A DNA stretch of 52,512 bases. Origin: Deltaproteobacteria bacterium (lineage in GTDB: Bacteria; Desulfobacterota; Syntrophia; Syntrophales; Smithellaceae). The DNA is taken from the NCBI GenBank assembly GCA_025361065.1, contig JANYAY010000180.1:1-52512 (forward strand), read 5' to 3'. Shown piece by piece: positions 15,943 to 24,055 of this stretch. The translations under genes and the position numbers were made by a program. Below the pieces are notes generated by a model. That model worked only from the letters and a program-made list of their open reading frames with translations. It had not been told where the DNA came from and made no database searches. Numbering within the stretch: the first letter of the stretch is position 1; the number at the start of each line of letters is the position of its first letter.

Positions 15943-17118
15943 ATGAAAAAGCATAAAATTAAAAAGACATTCAAAGAAATTAACGAAAAGATCAAAGATG
16001 GTTGTGCTGTTGTCGTTACTGCCGAAGAGATGATCGGCATTGTGGAGAAAAATGGCGCCGTCGAGGCCGCCCGCAAGATAGATGTTGTTACTACAGGCAC
16101 TTTCAGCCCAATGTGTTCCTCGGGAGCATTCTTAAATTTTGGTCATACCTCTCCAAAAATCCGGGCATCCAAGGTCTGGCTGAATGATGTTCCGGCTTAT
16201 GGCGGTATTGCCGCCGTTGATTGTTACATAGGTGCCACTGAAGTCGTCGAAGGTGATCCTCTCAACAGCGTTTATCCCGGAGAATTTAATTACGGTGGAG
16301 GCCATGTCATCGAAGACCTTGTCGCCGGAAATGTAATTAAATTAAGAGCCGAAGGCTATGGTACAGATTGTTATCCGGCGCGAAAATTTGAAAAAAATAT
16401 TACCATCAACGACTTGCCTAATGCAATGTTATTTAATCCCCGGAATGCTTATCAAAACTACAACTGTGCCGTAAACTTATCGGATGCAACAATTTACACA
16501 TATATGGGAATGTTGAGGCCGCGGATGGCCAATGCCAATTATGCAACTGCAGGACAATTAAGCCCCTTATTTAATGATCCGTATTACCGGACTATTGGTG
16601 TCGGAACACGTATATTCTTAGGCGGAGCACAGGGGTTTGTCGCCTGGCCGGGTACCCAGCATAATCCTCATGGACCCCGGGGGGCCAATGGCGTTCCCCG
16701 ACAGGGTGCCGGTACGATTGCGGTAGTGGGCAATTTAAAAGAAATGACTCCGGAGTGGCTGGCCGCGGCAAGTATTCTTGGCTATGGGGTTTCTTTGTAT
16801 GTGGGGATAGGTATTCCCATTCCCATTCTTGATGAAGATATGGCACGTTTCACAGCAGTGAAAGACGAAGATATTTATACTCAAGTTTATGATTACAGCA
16901 TGGATTATCCTAAAGGTGTGTCGAAGTCTCTGGCTGAAGTAAGTTATAAGGATCTGCGTAGTGGAACAATCACGATCGATGGGAAAAAAGTAATTACCGC
17001 ACCACTCTCCAGTTATTACAAAGCCCGGCAGATCGCCAATACTTTGAAAGAATGGATAGAAAGCGGCAATTTTGTTCTAGGTGAGCCGCAGCAAATTTTA
17101 CCCTCTGTAGAAATCTAA
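15943..17118 (+). CDS. Homocysteine biosynthesis protein (DUF39/HcyBio family)
   Basis: The 391-residue protein matches the DUF39 family, which in methanogens and some anaerobic bacteria makes homocysteine from aspartate semialdehyde without O-acetyl- or O-succinylhomoserine. Visible features are the N-terminal ARKIDVVTTGTFSPMCSSGA with its cysteine, YIGATEVVEGDP, YPGEFNYGGGHVIEDLVAG and the C-terminal GTRIFLGGAQGFVAWPGTQH. The ferredoxin-like partner that accompanies it in methanogens is not adjacent; the next gene is an XRE regulator. An orphan copy may use another ferredoxin. The family is an indicator of anaerobic sulfur metabolism. Confidence 0.88.
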   Translation: MKKHKIKKTFKEINEKIKDGCAVVVTAEEMIGIVEKNGAVEAARKIDVVTTGTFSPMCSSGAFLNFGHTSPKIRASKVWLNDVPAYGGIAAVDCYIGATEVVEGDPLNSVYPGEFNYGGGHVIEDLVAGNVIKLRAEGYGTDCYPARKFEKNITINDLPNAMLFNPRNAYQNYNCAVNLSDATIYTYMGMLRPRMANANYATAGQLSPLFNDPYYRTIGVGTRIFLGGAQGFVAWPGTQHNPHGPRGANGVPRQGAGTIAVVGNLKEMTPEWLAAASILGYGVSLYVGIGIPIPILDEDMARFTAVKDEDIYTQVYDYSMDYPKGVSKSLAEVSYKDLRSGTITIDGKKVITAPLSSYYKARQIANTLKEWIESGNFVLGEPQQILPSVEI

Positions 17119-17216
17119 ATTAATAAAATAGTTATCAACAGTACAACTCTATTGATAAAAGCCTATATTTATAGGCCTTTACGGCCGTTATATCAACACA
17201 AAATCAAGCTGGCATT

Positions 17217-17258
17217 TAATCATTAATATTAATTAATATTAATTAATATTAATGATTA
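17217..17258. repeat. 42-bp perfect AT-rich palindrome
   Basis: The sequence equals its own reverse complement over all 42 bases. It is built from overlapping TTAATATTAA units between TAATCA and TGATTA ends. It lies about 85 bases before the small XRE regulator and 140 bases after the homocysteine-biosynthesis gene. It could be an operator with several half-sites or a cruciform-forming element. Confidence 0.85.
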
Positions 17259-17330
17259 TCAAATATTTTCCCTTGACTTTTACTTATATCTAGTGTTTTT
17301 ATTCACAACAAATAAGGCAATCCTTTAAGG

Positions 17331-17336
17331 TATAAT
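17331..17336 (+). promoter_or_regulatory. Perfect -10 box suggesting a leaderless transcript
   Basis: TATAAT ends seven bases before the ATG of the XRE gene, so transcription would start at or next to the start codon. No good -35 is seen at the proper distance (TTGACT at 17273 is too far), which suggests dependence on an activator. Confidence 0.35.
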
Positions 17337-17343
17337 AGGAAAT

Positions 17344-17544
17344 ATGCTAAAAAATAGAGTGAAAAAATTTAGAGAGGAAATTCCTTTAAGCATATCAGAG
17401 TTGGCAAGGAAAGCTGAATTAACTCCGCAAACAATTGCCAAGATGGAGAAAGGTTTGCCGACGAGAAAAAATTCGGAGTTAAAAGTCGCCAAAGCATTGC
17501 ATAAAAAATATCATGAAGTTTTTGAAAATACAACCGACATATAA
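17344..17544 (+). CDS. Small XRE-family transcriptional regulator
   Basis: The 66-residue protein is essentially one helix-turn-helix domain: VKKFREEIPLSISELARKAE, then LTPQTIAKMEKGLPTRKNSE and a final helix LKVAKALHKKYHEVF. It should be a DNA-binding repressor or activator acting in the cytoplasm. It lies just before the FtsB-like gene and pilMNOPQ, and after a 42-bp palindrome that is a plausible binding site. A TATAAT immediately before the ATG points to leaderless translation. It might regulate the pilus cluster, but nothing proves this. Confidence 0.82.
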   Translation: MLKNRVKKFREEIPLSISELARKAELTPQTIAKMEKGLPTRKNSELKVAKALHKKYHEVFENTTDI

Positions 17545-17583
17545 TAGTAATGTGCCGTGTGCGTGGAGGGGGATTGCTTCCAA

Positions 17584-17850
17584 ATGAAAGTCGGCAGATA
17601 TTTGGTTGTTTTTTTGTTTTTAATGGCGCTTTTAATAACATTCGGCAACAGAGGATTGGTTGATAATTATTTAATGAGTAAGAGGCTAAGTCAGGTAAAA
17701 TTGTTAAATAATGGTGTGGCGGCAGAAAATAATGAATTGAAAAAGAAAATTGTTTTGTTGCGAAGTGATTTAGCTTATATTGAATCGCTGGCCCGTAATG
17801 AGTTGGGTATGGTTAAAAAGGGAGATATAGTTTACCGGTTTTCCAGATAA
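17584..17850 (+). CDS. FtsB/DivIC-like septum formation initiator
   Basis: The 88-residue protein has one N-terminal membrane helix (YLVVFLFLMALLITFG), a coiled coil rich in Glu, Asn, Leu and Lys (about 35-65), and the family ending IESLARNELGMVKKGDIVYRF. FtsB-like proteins form part of the divisome with FtsL and FtsQ. I chose ATG 17584 because GGAGGGGG lies 12 bases upstream; the frame extends to a GTG at 17557 that would add a non-conserved stretch. It sits upstream of pilM, and a link between division and pilus genes is only positional. Confidence 0.85.
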   Translation: MKVGRYLVVFLFLMALLITFGNRGLVDNYLMSKRLSQVKLLNNGVAAENNELKKKIVLLRSDLAYIESLARNELGMVKKGDIVYRFSR

Positions 17851-17894
17851 TTCGGAGAGCACATCACCGGGAAAACATGTCTGGCGGTGTTTTA

Positions 17895-18974
17895 ATGTTC
17901 GATTTTAAATTTTTTTCCGGTTCCAAAAAGATAGTTGGATTGGATATCGGTTCAAGTTCCATAAAATTGGCTGAAGTGATCAGCTCATCTCATGGTTATG
18001 TTCTTAATAAATTTTTGCAAATCCCCCTACCCAAAGGAATAATAGTCGAAGGTGTTTTAGCTGACGCCCAGGAATTATCTTTAAAGATCAAAGAGCTTTT
18101 CAAAAATTCCGGCTTACGACGTAAAGGAATAGCTACTTCTCTTTCCGGAAATTCAGTAATTATTAAAAAAGTTACATTTGCTCAAATGAATGAAACGGAA
18201 CTGCGTGACTTAATCCGGGATGAGGGTGGAAAATATTTACCATTTGATAATATGGGTGATGTTAATTACGACTTTCAAATTTTGGGTGACAATGAATTTA
18301 ATCCCAATCAGATGGACGTTATAATAGTCGCCGCCAAGAAAGATATTGTCAACAGTTATCTCGATGCACTCGTCGACGCCGGCCTCAATGTAATGATTAT
18401 GGATGTGGATTCCTTTGCTCTGGAAACGATGTACGAAACGAATTATGAATATGAAAATAACGAAATAGTTGTCATTGTTAATATTGGAGCAAGCATTACC
18501 AATATTAATATTATTAAAGGAGGTATGTCGATCTTTACCCGGGATTTTACTTTAGGCGGTAATTCGATCACCGAAGCATTGCAGGGTAAATATAAGATAT
18601 CCTTCGAAGAAGCTGAAAAAAATAAGATAGAATGCCTGCCTGATGTCAATCAGGATGATAATACGGAATTAAGAAACAGCATTTTGGATTTTGCCGAGCC
18701 GATTTGCTCGGAAATTGAAAGATCAATTGATTATTTTCGTTCCACTTTTGGTGGGGAAAATATTAAACACGTTTTCCTCTCCGGCGGTTCGGCAAGAATT
18801 TGCGGTCTTGCCGCAACTTTATCGCAAAGACTGAATATAGAAACAGAAATAATCAATCCTTTCCTAAAAATTGGTTATGACAAGAAAAACATTGACGCCA
18901 AGACGCTCGAGAGCATCAGCCCCATTGCTGCTGTTGCCATAGGGTTAGGTTTAAGAAAAATGGATGATAAATGA
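17895..18974 (+). CDS. pilM: Type IV pilus assembly protein PilM
   Basis: The 359-residue, actin-like cytoplasmic ATP-binding protein is the first member of the alignment complex. The N-terminal MFDFKFFSGSKKIVGLDIG includes the phosphate-1 loop DIGSSSIKLAE. Further motifs are DFQILGDNEFNPNQMDVIIVAAKK, VIVNIGASITNINI and the C-terminal adenosine site SGGSARICGLA. I chose ATG 17895, as the conserved N-terminus begins there; an ATG at 17877 is also in frame. It overlaps pilN by 4 bp (ATGA). The segment that binds the PilN N-terminus should be intact. Confidence 0.93.
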   Translation: MFDFKFFSGSKKIVGLDIGSSSIKLAEVISSSHGYVLNKFLQIPLPKGIIVEGVLADAQELSLKIKELFKNSGLRRKGIATSLSGNSVIIKKVTFAQMNETELRDLIRDEGGKYLPFDNMGDVNYDFQILGDNEFNPNQMDVIIVAAKKDIVNSYLDALVDAGLNVMIMDVDSFALETMYETNYEYENNEIVVIVNIGASITNINIIKGGMSIFTRDFTLGGNSITEALQGKYKISFEEAEKNKIECLPDVNQDDNTELRNSILDFAEPICSEIERSIDYFRSTFGGENIKHVFLSGGSARICGLAATLSQRLNIETEIINPFLKIGYDKKNIDAKTLESISPIAAVAIGLGLRKMDDK

Positions 18975-19519
18975 TTAAAATTAATCTTTTACCCTACCGC
19001 GAAAAAGAAAAGAAAGAAAATATTGCCCGCCAGATAAGTATTATTGGTGGTTCTTTTATCGTCTTTATCCTTCTTTTGATTTTTGTTCAGTTTAATTTAT
19101 CTTCCTCTATTAGAAATCTGGAAGCTCAGATCAAAGAATCAGAAACAAAACTAGTCGATTTGAATAAAAAAATAGGTGATTTGGATAAATTTAAAAAAGA
19201 CAAAAAAGAGCTGGAACAAAAACTTGAAGTTATTAAAACCTTGGAAGAAAATCGTTTAGTGCCGGTTAAGACATTAGACAATTTAGCGGCACTTGTTCCT
19301 CCTAAAAATATCTGGCTTGTCAGGATCGTCCAAAAAAACGATCATTTAACGATTGAAGGAGTTGGCCGGGATAATATAATTGTGGCTGATTTTATGAAGA
19401 CTATTGAAAAATTTGAACCAATAAAATCTGTCGATTTGGTTTCTTCAAAAAAGACGGAAGTTGGCGGTATTACTTTACAGCAATTTAGTTTTTCCTGTGT
19501 CATGAAAAAAGGATTTTAA
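18971..19519 (+). CDS. pilN: Type IV pilus assembly protein PilN
   Basis: The 182-residue bitopic inner-membrane protein starts with the PilM-binding peptide INLLPYREKEKK. One membrane helix (IIGGSFIVFILLLIFVQF) and a coiled coil (about 45-90) precede a periplasmic ferredoxin-like fold with VPPKNIWLVRI. It forms a heterodimer with PilO and links cytoplasmic PilM to the periplasmic part of the machine. Overlap with pilM and a three-base gap to pilO show a tight operon. Confidence 0.93.
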   Translation: MIKINLLPYREKEKKENIARQISIIGGSFIVFILLLIFVQFNLSSSIRNLEAQIKESETKLVDLNKKIGDLDKFKKDKKELEQKLEVIKTLEENRLVPVKTLDNLAALVPPKNIWLVRIVQKNDHLTIEGVGRDNIIVADFMKTIEKFEPIKSVDLVSSKKTEVGGITLQQFSFSCVMKKGF

Positions 19520-19522
19520 TCT

Positions 19523-20251
19523 ATGCCCATCAACATGGATGACATAAAAAAATTATCTCCGAAAGTCAAAGCACTGATTATCGTTTCAGTCATTTTTGTT
19601 GTTGGTTATTTTGATTGGTTTTATTTTTTATCGGCAGCAATCGAGAAGAAAACTTCCCTGAATCAAAAATTAGAAGAACTACAAAGCCAAATAAAGGAAA
19701 AAGAAAAAAATGTGCTGCAGTTTAAAAAATATAAAGCCGAGGTCGCAGCGCTTAGAGATAATTACAATATAGCCTTGCAAAAACTTCCCGCCCAGCGGGA
19801 AATTCCCGGACTTTTCCATTCTGTTGCTCTGGCGGGTAAAGATGCCGGTATTGATTTTTTATTGTTTGAGCCTAAAGCAGCAATACCGAAGACTATGGAT
19901 AAGCAGGAGCCCAAAGCAGCCGCATTATTAAAACCATCAGATCAAAAACAGGTTGACCCTAAGAAGGCGGCCGACGCCAACCCCGTTGACACCAAGAAAT
20001 CTCCGCAGCCTCAACAGGAGCCATTTTACGAGGAAATTCCTGTTAATGTGACGGTGATTGGCTCTTATCAAAATATTGTCTATTTCTTTGAAAAGGTAGC
20101 CAAATTGCCCCGTATTGTCAATATTTCCGATATTTCTATGGGTGAAAGAAAAGATGTTAAAGGAAAAGGTTACATCATCAATACGTCTTGCACAATAAAG
20201 ACATACATGTTTGTGGACAAAAAAGAACCTCTAAGCGAAAAGGCCAAATGA
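19523..20251 (+). CDS. pilO: Type IV pilus assembly protein PilO
   Basis: The 242-residue inner-membrane protein has one helix (ALIIVSVIFVVGYFDWFYF) and a coiled coil (about 45-90). The periplasmic domain includes LPAQREIPGLFHSVALAGKDAG and VIGSYQNIVYFFEKVAKLPRIV. Between these, residues about 120-175 form a Lys/Pro/Gln-rich insertion (PKTMDKQEPKAAALL and after) not usual in PilO; it may be a flexible spacer. It pairs with PilN. Its last codons overlap pilP by 4 bp. Confidence 0.92.
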   Translation: MPINMDDIKKLSPKVKALIIVSVIFVVGYFDWFYFLSAAIEKKTSLNQKLEELQSQIKEKEKNVLQFKKYKAEVAALRDNYNIALQKLPAQREIPGLFHSVALAGKDAGIDFLLFEPKAAIPKTMDKQEPKAAALLKPSDQKQVDPKKAADANPVDTKKSPQPQQEPFYEEIPVNVTVIGSYQNIVYFFEKVAKLPRIVNISDISMGERKDVKGKGYIINTSCTIKTYMFVDKKEPLSEKAK

Positions 20252-20772
20252 GAAAAATTACTCTTATTACTTTAATAATTTTTGCCGGTTTTTTAAGTAC
20301 AGAAAGGCTTTTTGCTGCTGATGCTAAAAAAGCATCGCCTCTCCTTCCGGCGAAATTTGCTCCATTAAAGCAGCCAGTACCGGAACAGCTATTATCACCG
20401 CCACCCAGTGCTCCGACTGCGGAAAGTACATATAGTTATAATCCTTCAGGCAAACCCGATCCTTTCCGGCCTTTTGTGGAAGAAGAGATTGCCGCTAAAA
20501 AGAAAGCAGAAAAGAAGGGTGTAAGTTCAATTTATCCTCTGCAAAGAACTGAGGTTGATCAATTCCGGCTTGTGGGAATTGCCGGTGACCATAGCCGCCG
20601 GGTAGCTATTGTAGTAGATGATGGGACAAAAAAACATTATCCTTTAATTGTCGGAACACATATTGGCGTAAATAACGGGAAAGTCATAGAAATTTTGCCT
20701 GATCGCGTTATTGTTGAAGAATATAAAACAAAAAAGGCAAAAAGAATTATTGTAAAACTTCATAAAAACTAA
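20248..20772 (+). CDS. pilP: Type IV pilus assembly protein PilP
   Basis: The 174-residue periplasmic protein couples the PilN-PilO inner-membrane complex to the PilQ secretin. It has a Sec signal (ITLITLIIFAGFLSTERLFA) but no lipobox cysteine, unlike the lipoprotein PilP of many proteobacteria. A Pro-rich linker with GKPDPFRPFVEEE is followed by the beta domain LQRTEVDQFRLVGIAGDHSRR and VIEILPDRVIVEEY. I chose ATG 20248, which overlaps the pilO stop. Confidence 0.92.
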   Translation: MRKITLITLIIFAGFLSTERLFAADAKKASPLLPAKFAPLKQPVPEQLLSPPPSAPTAESTYSYNPSGKPDPFRPFVEEEIAAKKKAEKKGVSSIYPLQRTEVDQFRLVGIAGDHSRRVAIVVDDGTKKHYPLIVGTHIGVNNGKVIEILPDRVIVEEYKTKKAKRIIVKLHKN

Positions 20773-20786
20773 GATGAGGTAAAACC

Positions 20787-22490
20787 ATGAAAAAATATTC
20801 ATCCAACATATTTGTTGTTCTAATAATAACTTTATGGGTGTTTATCTGTATTCCGGCAGCAGTAGCCGCTGCCGCCGATCAAGGTAAGGCTAAGAATGTT
20901 GTTGCCGAAACAGGATATCTGGAAAATGTTATATTGGAGAAATTGCCGGGTAAAGAAAGAATTGAGCTTGTTGTATCCGTTCAACCGGCTGTTAGTGTGG
21001 AAAGTCAAACCGATGGCACCCTGCTTGTTAAATTAGAAGATATGTTTGTGCCGGAAAATTTGCGGCGTACTTTTGGCGAAAATGTATTAAACAATATTGC
21101 CCAGGTAACACCGGTGCAACAATCTTTAGAAGGCAAACAGTGGGTTTATTTAACTGTTAATATAAAGGAAGCTGTTCCTTATGCTGTAAAACAGGAAGGT
21201 AAAATTATTTATATTGATTTTAATGTCTCTACTTTATCGGAAAATAAAACACTTGTTTCGGCAGCATCATCGGGTAGAGGAATGCCGGTTAAAACGGAAA
21301 CGGCAAAAAAAAATACTGATAAACTTGTTACCATTGATCTTCAAGACGCCGAAATCAGAGATGCTTTGCGTCTGATGGCTGAATACGGAAATGTTAGCAT
21401 AGTTTCCGGCGACGATGTGAAAGGCAAAGTAACATTGACAATGAAGAATGTTCCGTGGGAACAGGCCTTGGATACAATATTGGAGATAAACGGTTTAGCG
21501 AAGAGAAAAAATGGTAACATCATCAGCGTTATGACTTTGGAAAAAAAGAAGAAAGATGAAGGTGACAAAGTAAGAGCGGAAGAAGATCAACAGAAAGCTG
21601 ATGATCAACGCAGAGCAAGAGAACAGAAACTTTCTGCAGACAAAGGCTTGTTAAAGCAGATTTTAATTGAAGCGAAAATTGTGGAAGCGACAGAGGATTT
21701 TGTCAGAAATCTTGGTGTGCAATGGGGATTTGGAAGTAATCAAGCGGTTTCGGGCGGCGATTATGGACTGGGTCTTGCCGGCGGTTCCAATACTTTGACA
21801 ACCAGGCAATACTCGCAAAATTATCCTTCGCAGATTACCTCAGGATTTACGACGCCGATACAAATGGCTGCAGTTAATTTCCCGGCGTCAGTATTGACTG
21901 CGGCTTCACCGACGCTGGGAGTTGTCTTCGGCGGTGCGGCGGCTTTTCTCGAAGTTCAGCTGGCCGCCCTGGAATCTACGACGTCGGGAAAAATTATTTC
22001 CGCACCAAAAATTGTGACTATGGAAGGTATTAAGGCGACAATTAAACAAGGCGACGATGTTCCTTACGTAACTCCGGGATCCGGTACTACTCCCCCAACA
22101 GTTGCTTTTAAAGAAGCTTTATTAAAATTGGAAGTGACGCCAAAAATTACCGATGAAGGGAAAATTTCCATGTCCATAAAAGCTTCCAATGACGTACCCA
22201 ATTATGCATTGGCGGCGACACTTCAAGGGAATCCACCCATTCGCAAGAATGAAGTGGATTCAACTGTGGTAATTAAAGATGGCGACACAGTTGTTATCGG
22301 TGGTATATTAAAAACACAGGATGATAAAACTGTCAGTGGTCTTCCCTGGCTCCAGAAGATTCCTGTTTTAGGTTGGTTGTTTAAATCCGACAGCACAAGC
22401 AGGCAAAAAAGACAGCTTTTAATTTTTGTAACGCCGAAGATATTACAGGGTTCCGGTTTTTCTGAGAGCGCCGAAAAAATGATAAATTAA
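20787..22490 (+). CDS. pilQ: Type IV pilus secretin PilQ
   Basis: The 567-residue outer-membrane secretin forms the pore for the pilus. After a signal peptide (up to about residue 30) come one AMIN domain (about 40-150), an STN/N0-N1 region (VTIDLQDAEIRDALRLMAEYGNVSIV, near 170-245), and the secretin core (about 285-560). The core shows QILIEAKIVEATEDFVRNLG, KLEVTPKITDEGKI, and the signature VVIGGILKTQDDKTVSGLPWLQKIPVLGWLF. It is shorter than typical PilQ (about 700), mostly from having a single AMIN domain. Operon with pilMNOP. Confidence 0.94.
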   Translation: MKKYSSNIFVVLIITLWVFICIPAAVAAAADQGKAKNVVAETGYLENVILEKLPGKERIELVVSVQPAVSVESQTDGTLLVKLEDMFVPENLRRTFGENVLNNIAQVTPVQQSLEGKQWVYLTVNIKEAVPYAVKQEGKIIYIDFNVSTLSENKTLVSAASSGRGMPVKTETAKKNTDKLVTIDLQDAEIRDALRLMAEYGNVSIVSGDDVKGKVTLTMKNVPWEQALDTILEINGLAKRKNGNIISVMTLEKKKKDEGDKVRAEEDQQKADDQRRAREQKLSADKGLLKQILIEAKIVEATEDFVRNLGVQWGFGSNQAVSGGDYGLGLAGGSNTLTTRQYSQNYPSQITSGFTTPIQMAAVNFPASVLTAASPTLGVVFGGAAAFLEVQLAALESTTSGKIISAPKIVTMEGIKATIKQGDDVPYVTPGSGTTPPTVAFKEALLKLEVTPKITDEGKISMSIKASNDVPNYALAATLQGNPPIRKNEVDSTVVIKDGDTVVIGGILKTQDDKTVSGLPWLQKIPVLGWLFKSDSTSRQKRQLLIFVTPKILQGSGFSESAEKMIN

Positions 22491-22578
22491 TAAAGTGATT
22501 TCTTGCGGTGAATTTAAAGAGAATCCAAAAAATATTGCTCAACAATTTACATATCCTAAATATTCAGCATGATGATTA

Positions 22579-23346
22579 ATGAAACTATCCTTATCTAAAA
22601 TATTAGTTATTCCTCTTTTGTTCCTGCTAATGCAACTTTGCGCGTGCACCAATACTCCCTGGCATAGAGAACAGGCGGAGATGTTTTTAAATAAAGGCAT
22701 ATCATTTATTGAAATGAGGCAATATAATAATGCCGCCAAAGAATTGCTCGAAGCTAAAAAATACTCTCCTTATGATCATAAAATTCATTATTTTCTGGGA
22801 ATGGCCTATCACGGCAAAGGAATGAGAGATAAAGCCATCGAAGAATTTAAGGAAGCAATTTCTCTTAAAGAAGACTATTCCGAAGCTCATAATTACTTGG
22901 GTACCCTATATTCGGATATGGAACTTTGGGATCAGGCAATAGAGGAATTCGATCGGGCATTGGCTAATCCGATTTATGATACGCCCGCGATGGCCCTTTA
23001 TAATGCCGGCTGGGCTTATTATGCGAAAAAAGATTATAAGACTGCCCTGATTAAATATCAGGAAGCTCTCCTCCGAGAGCCGATGACTAAATTGCGGTCA
23101 CGAATAGAAAAAAATATCGGTCTTGTATATTTCGATCAAAATAATATTTCAGAGGCTATCGCTCATTTTAAGAAATCAGTAGAACTGAATTCCTCGCTTT
23201 ATGATGCTCAATTCATGCTGGGTGAATGCTATCTGAGAATTAAAGATACCGAAAAGGCCAGAAAAGCATTTCAGGCAGTGATTAAACTATCACCTCAGTC
23301 TTCTTTTGGGCAAAAGTCTGAAAGCTATTTGCAATCATTAAAATAA
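22579..23346 (+). CDS. pilW: PilF/PilW-like TPR lipoprotein
   Basis: The 255-residue protein has a lipoprotein signal (VIPLLFLLMQLCAC) and about six TPR units, for example AAKELLEAKKYSPYDHKIHYFLG, KAIEEFKEAISLKEDY and AIAHFKKSVELNSSLYDAQ (quoted in parts). PilF/PilW pilotins are outer-membrane TPR lipoproteins that help assemble the PilQ secretin, which matches its place directly after pilQ. The assignment rests on architecture and context, so another TPR lipoprotein role is possible. Start ATG 22579 with no strong ribosome site. Confidence 0.75.
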   Translation: MKLSLSKILVIPLLFLLMQLCACTNTPWHREQAEMFLNKGISFIEMRQYNNAAKELLEAKKYSPYDHKIHYFLGMAYHGKGMRDKAIEEFKEAISLKEDYSEAHNYLGTLYSDMELWDQAIEEFDRALANPIYDTPAMALYNAGWAYYAKKDYKTALIKYQEALLREPMTKLRSRIEKNIGLVYFDQNNISEAIAHFKKSVELNSSLYDAQFMLGECYLRIKDTEKARKAFQAVIKLSPQSSFGQKSESYLQSLK

Positions 23347-23368
23347 ATCAATATATTTAACGGAATAT

Positions 23369-24055
23369 ATGGAAAATAATCAATTCGAAGAAGACCGGTT
23401 GGTTTTTGTTAATCAGGTGGAAACGCTTTGGCGTCAAAAAATGCTGCCGGAAGCTCTTAGTATGGCCGAGCAAAGATTCTCATTATTTCCTCTTGATGTT
23501 GACGCCCGGGCGTATATCAATCTTGTGTTGATCGAAATGGGAAGGATTGAAGAATCACGGAATATTTTGCGAGGATTAGAAAAAGATATTGCCGGCTTAT
23601 CATTTGTTTATTTACGGTCGGCTGATGCCTATCGGGAAAAGGGATTAAATCAGGACACAGTTTCGTGCTATCAGAAATTCCTTTCTCTCAATCCTCTTGC
23701 GGAAAATTCGCAGGAAGTCGCTGAAAAAATCGCTCTGCTGCAAAAAGAAGAACATCTTGCCTCAGAAGTTGATGAATCAGATAACGCCGATAGCCCCGGC
23801 CCGGAATTTTATACTCTGACTCTGGCTGACCTGTATATTAAGCAGGGCCATTCGAAGACAGCGGCGGATATCCTGACGGAAATTGTCAAAAGAGAGCCGG
23901 CTAATGTTCAGGCCAGGGTAAAACTCGATACAGTGAAAGCTGCTATTGCTCTAAAATCATCTCCCGGCGACACTGTTCCGTCAGTAAATAATCTGATAAC
24001 AACTTTGTCCTGCTGGCTGGAAAATATTGGCAGGTTAAAGAAGCATGCAACGTGA
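23369..24055 (+). CDS. TPR-containing cytoplasmic protein of unknown function
   Basis: The 228-residue protein has no signal peptide and contains TPR-like helices, for instance EALSMAEQRFSLFPLDVDA, FVYLRSADAYREKGLNQD and TLADLYIKQGHSKTAADILTE. The C-terminal helix (LITTLSCWLENIGRLKK) resembles an adaptor-type amphipathic end. It follows the pilotin-like gene by 22 bp and overlaps the M24 peptidase by 11 bp. It may be a scaffold of the pilus or envelope machinery, but there is no direct evidence. Confidence 0.7.
   Translation: MENNQFEEDRLVFVNQVETLWRQKMLPEALSMAEQRFSLFPLDVDARAYINLVLIEMGRIEESRNILRGLEKDIAGLSFVYLRSADAYREKGLNQDTVSCYQKFLSLNPLAENSQEVAEKIALLQKEEHLASEVDESDNADSPGPEFYTLTLADLYIKQGHSKTAADILTEIVKREPANVQARVKLDTVKAAIALKSSPGDTVPSVNNLITTLSCWLENIGRLKKHAT

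Noticed and set aside
17344-17544. The small XRE gene as an antitoxin of a TA pair
   Set aside because: No toxin-like frame lies next to it; the neighbours are the FtsB-like and pilM genes.
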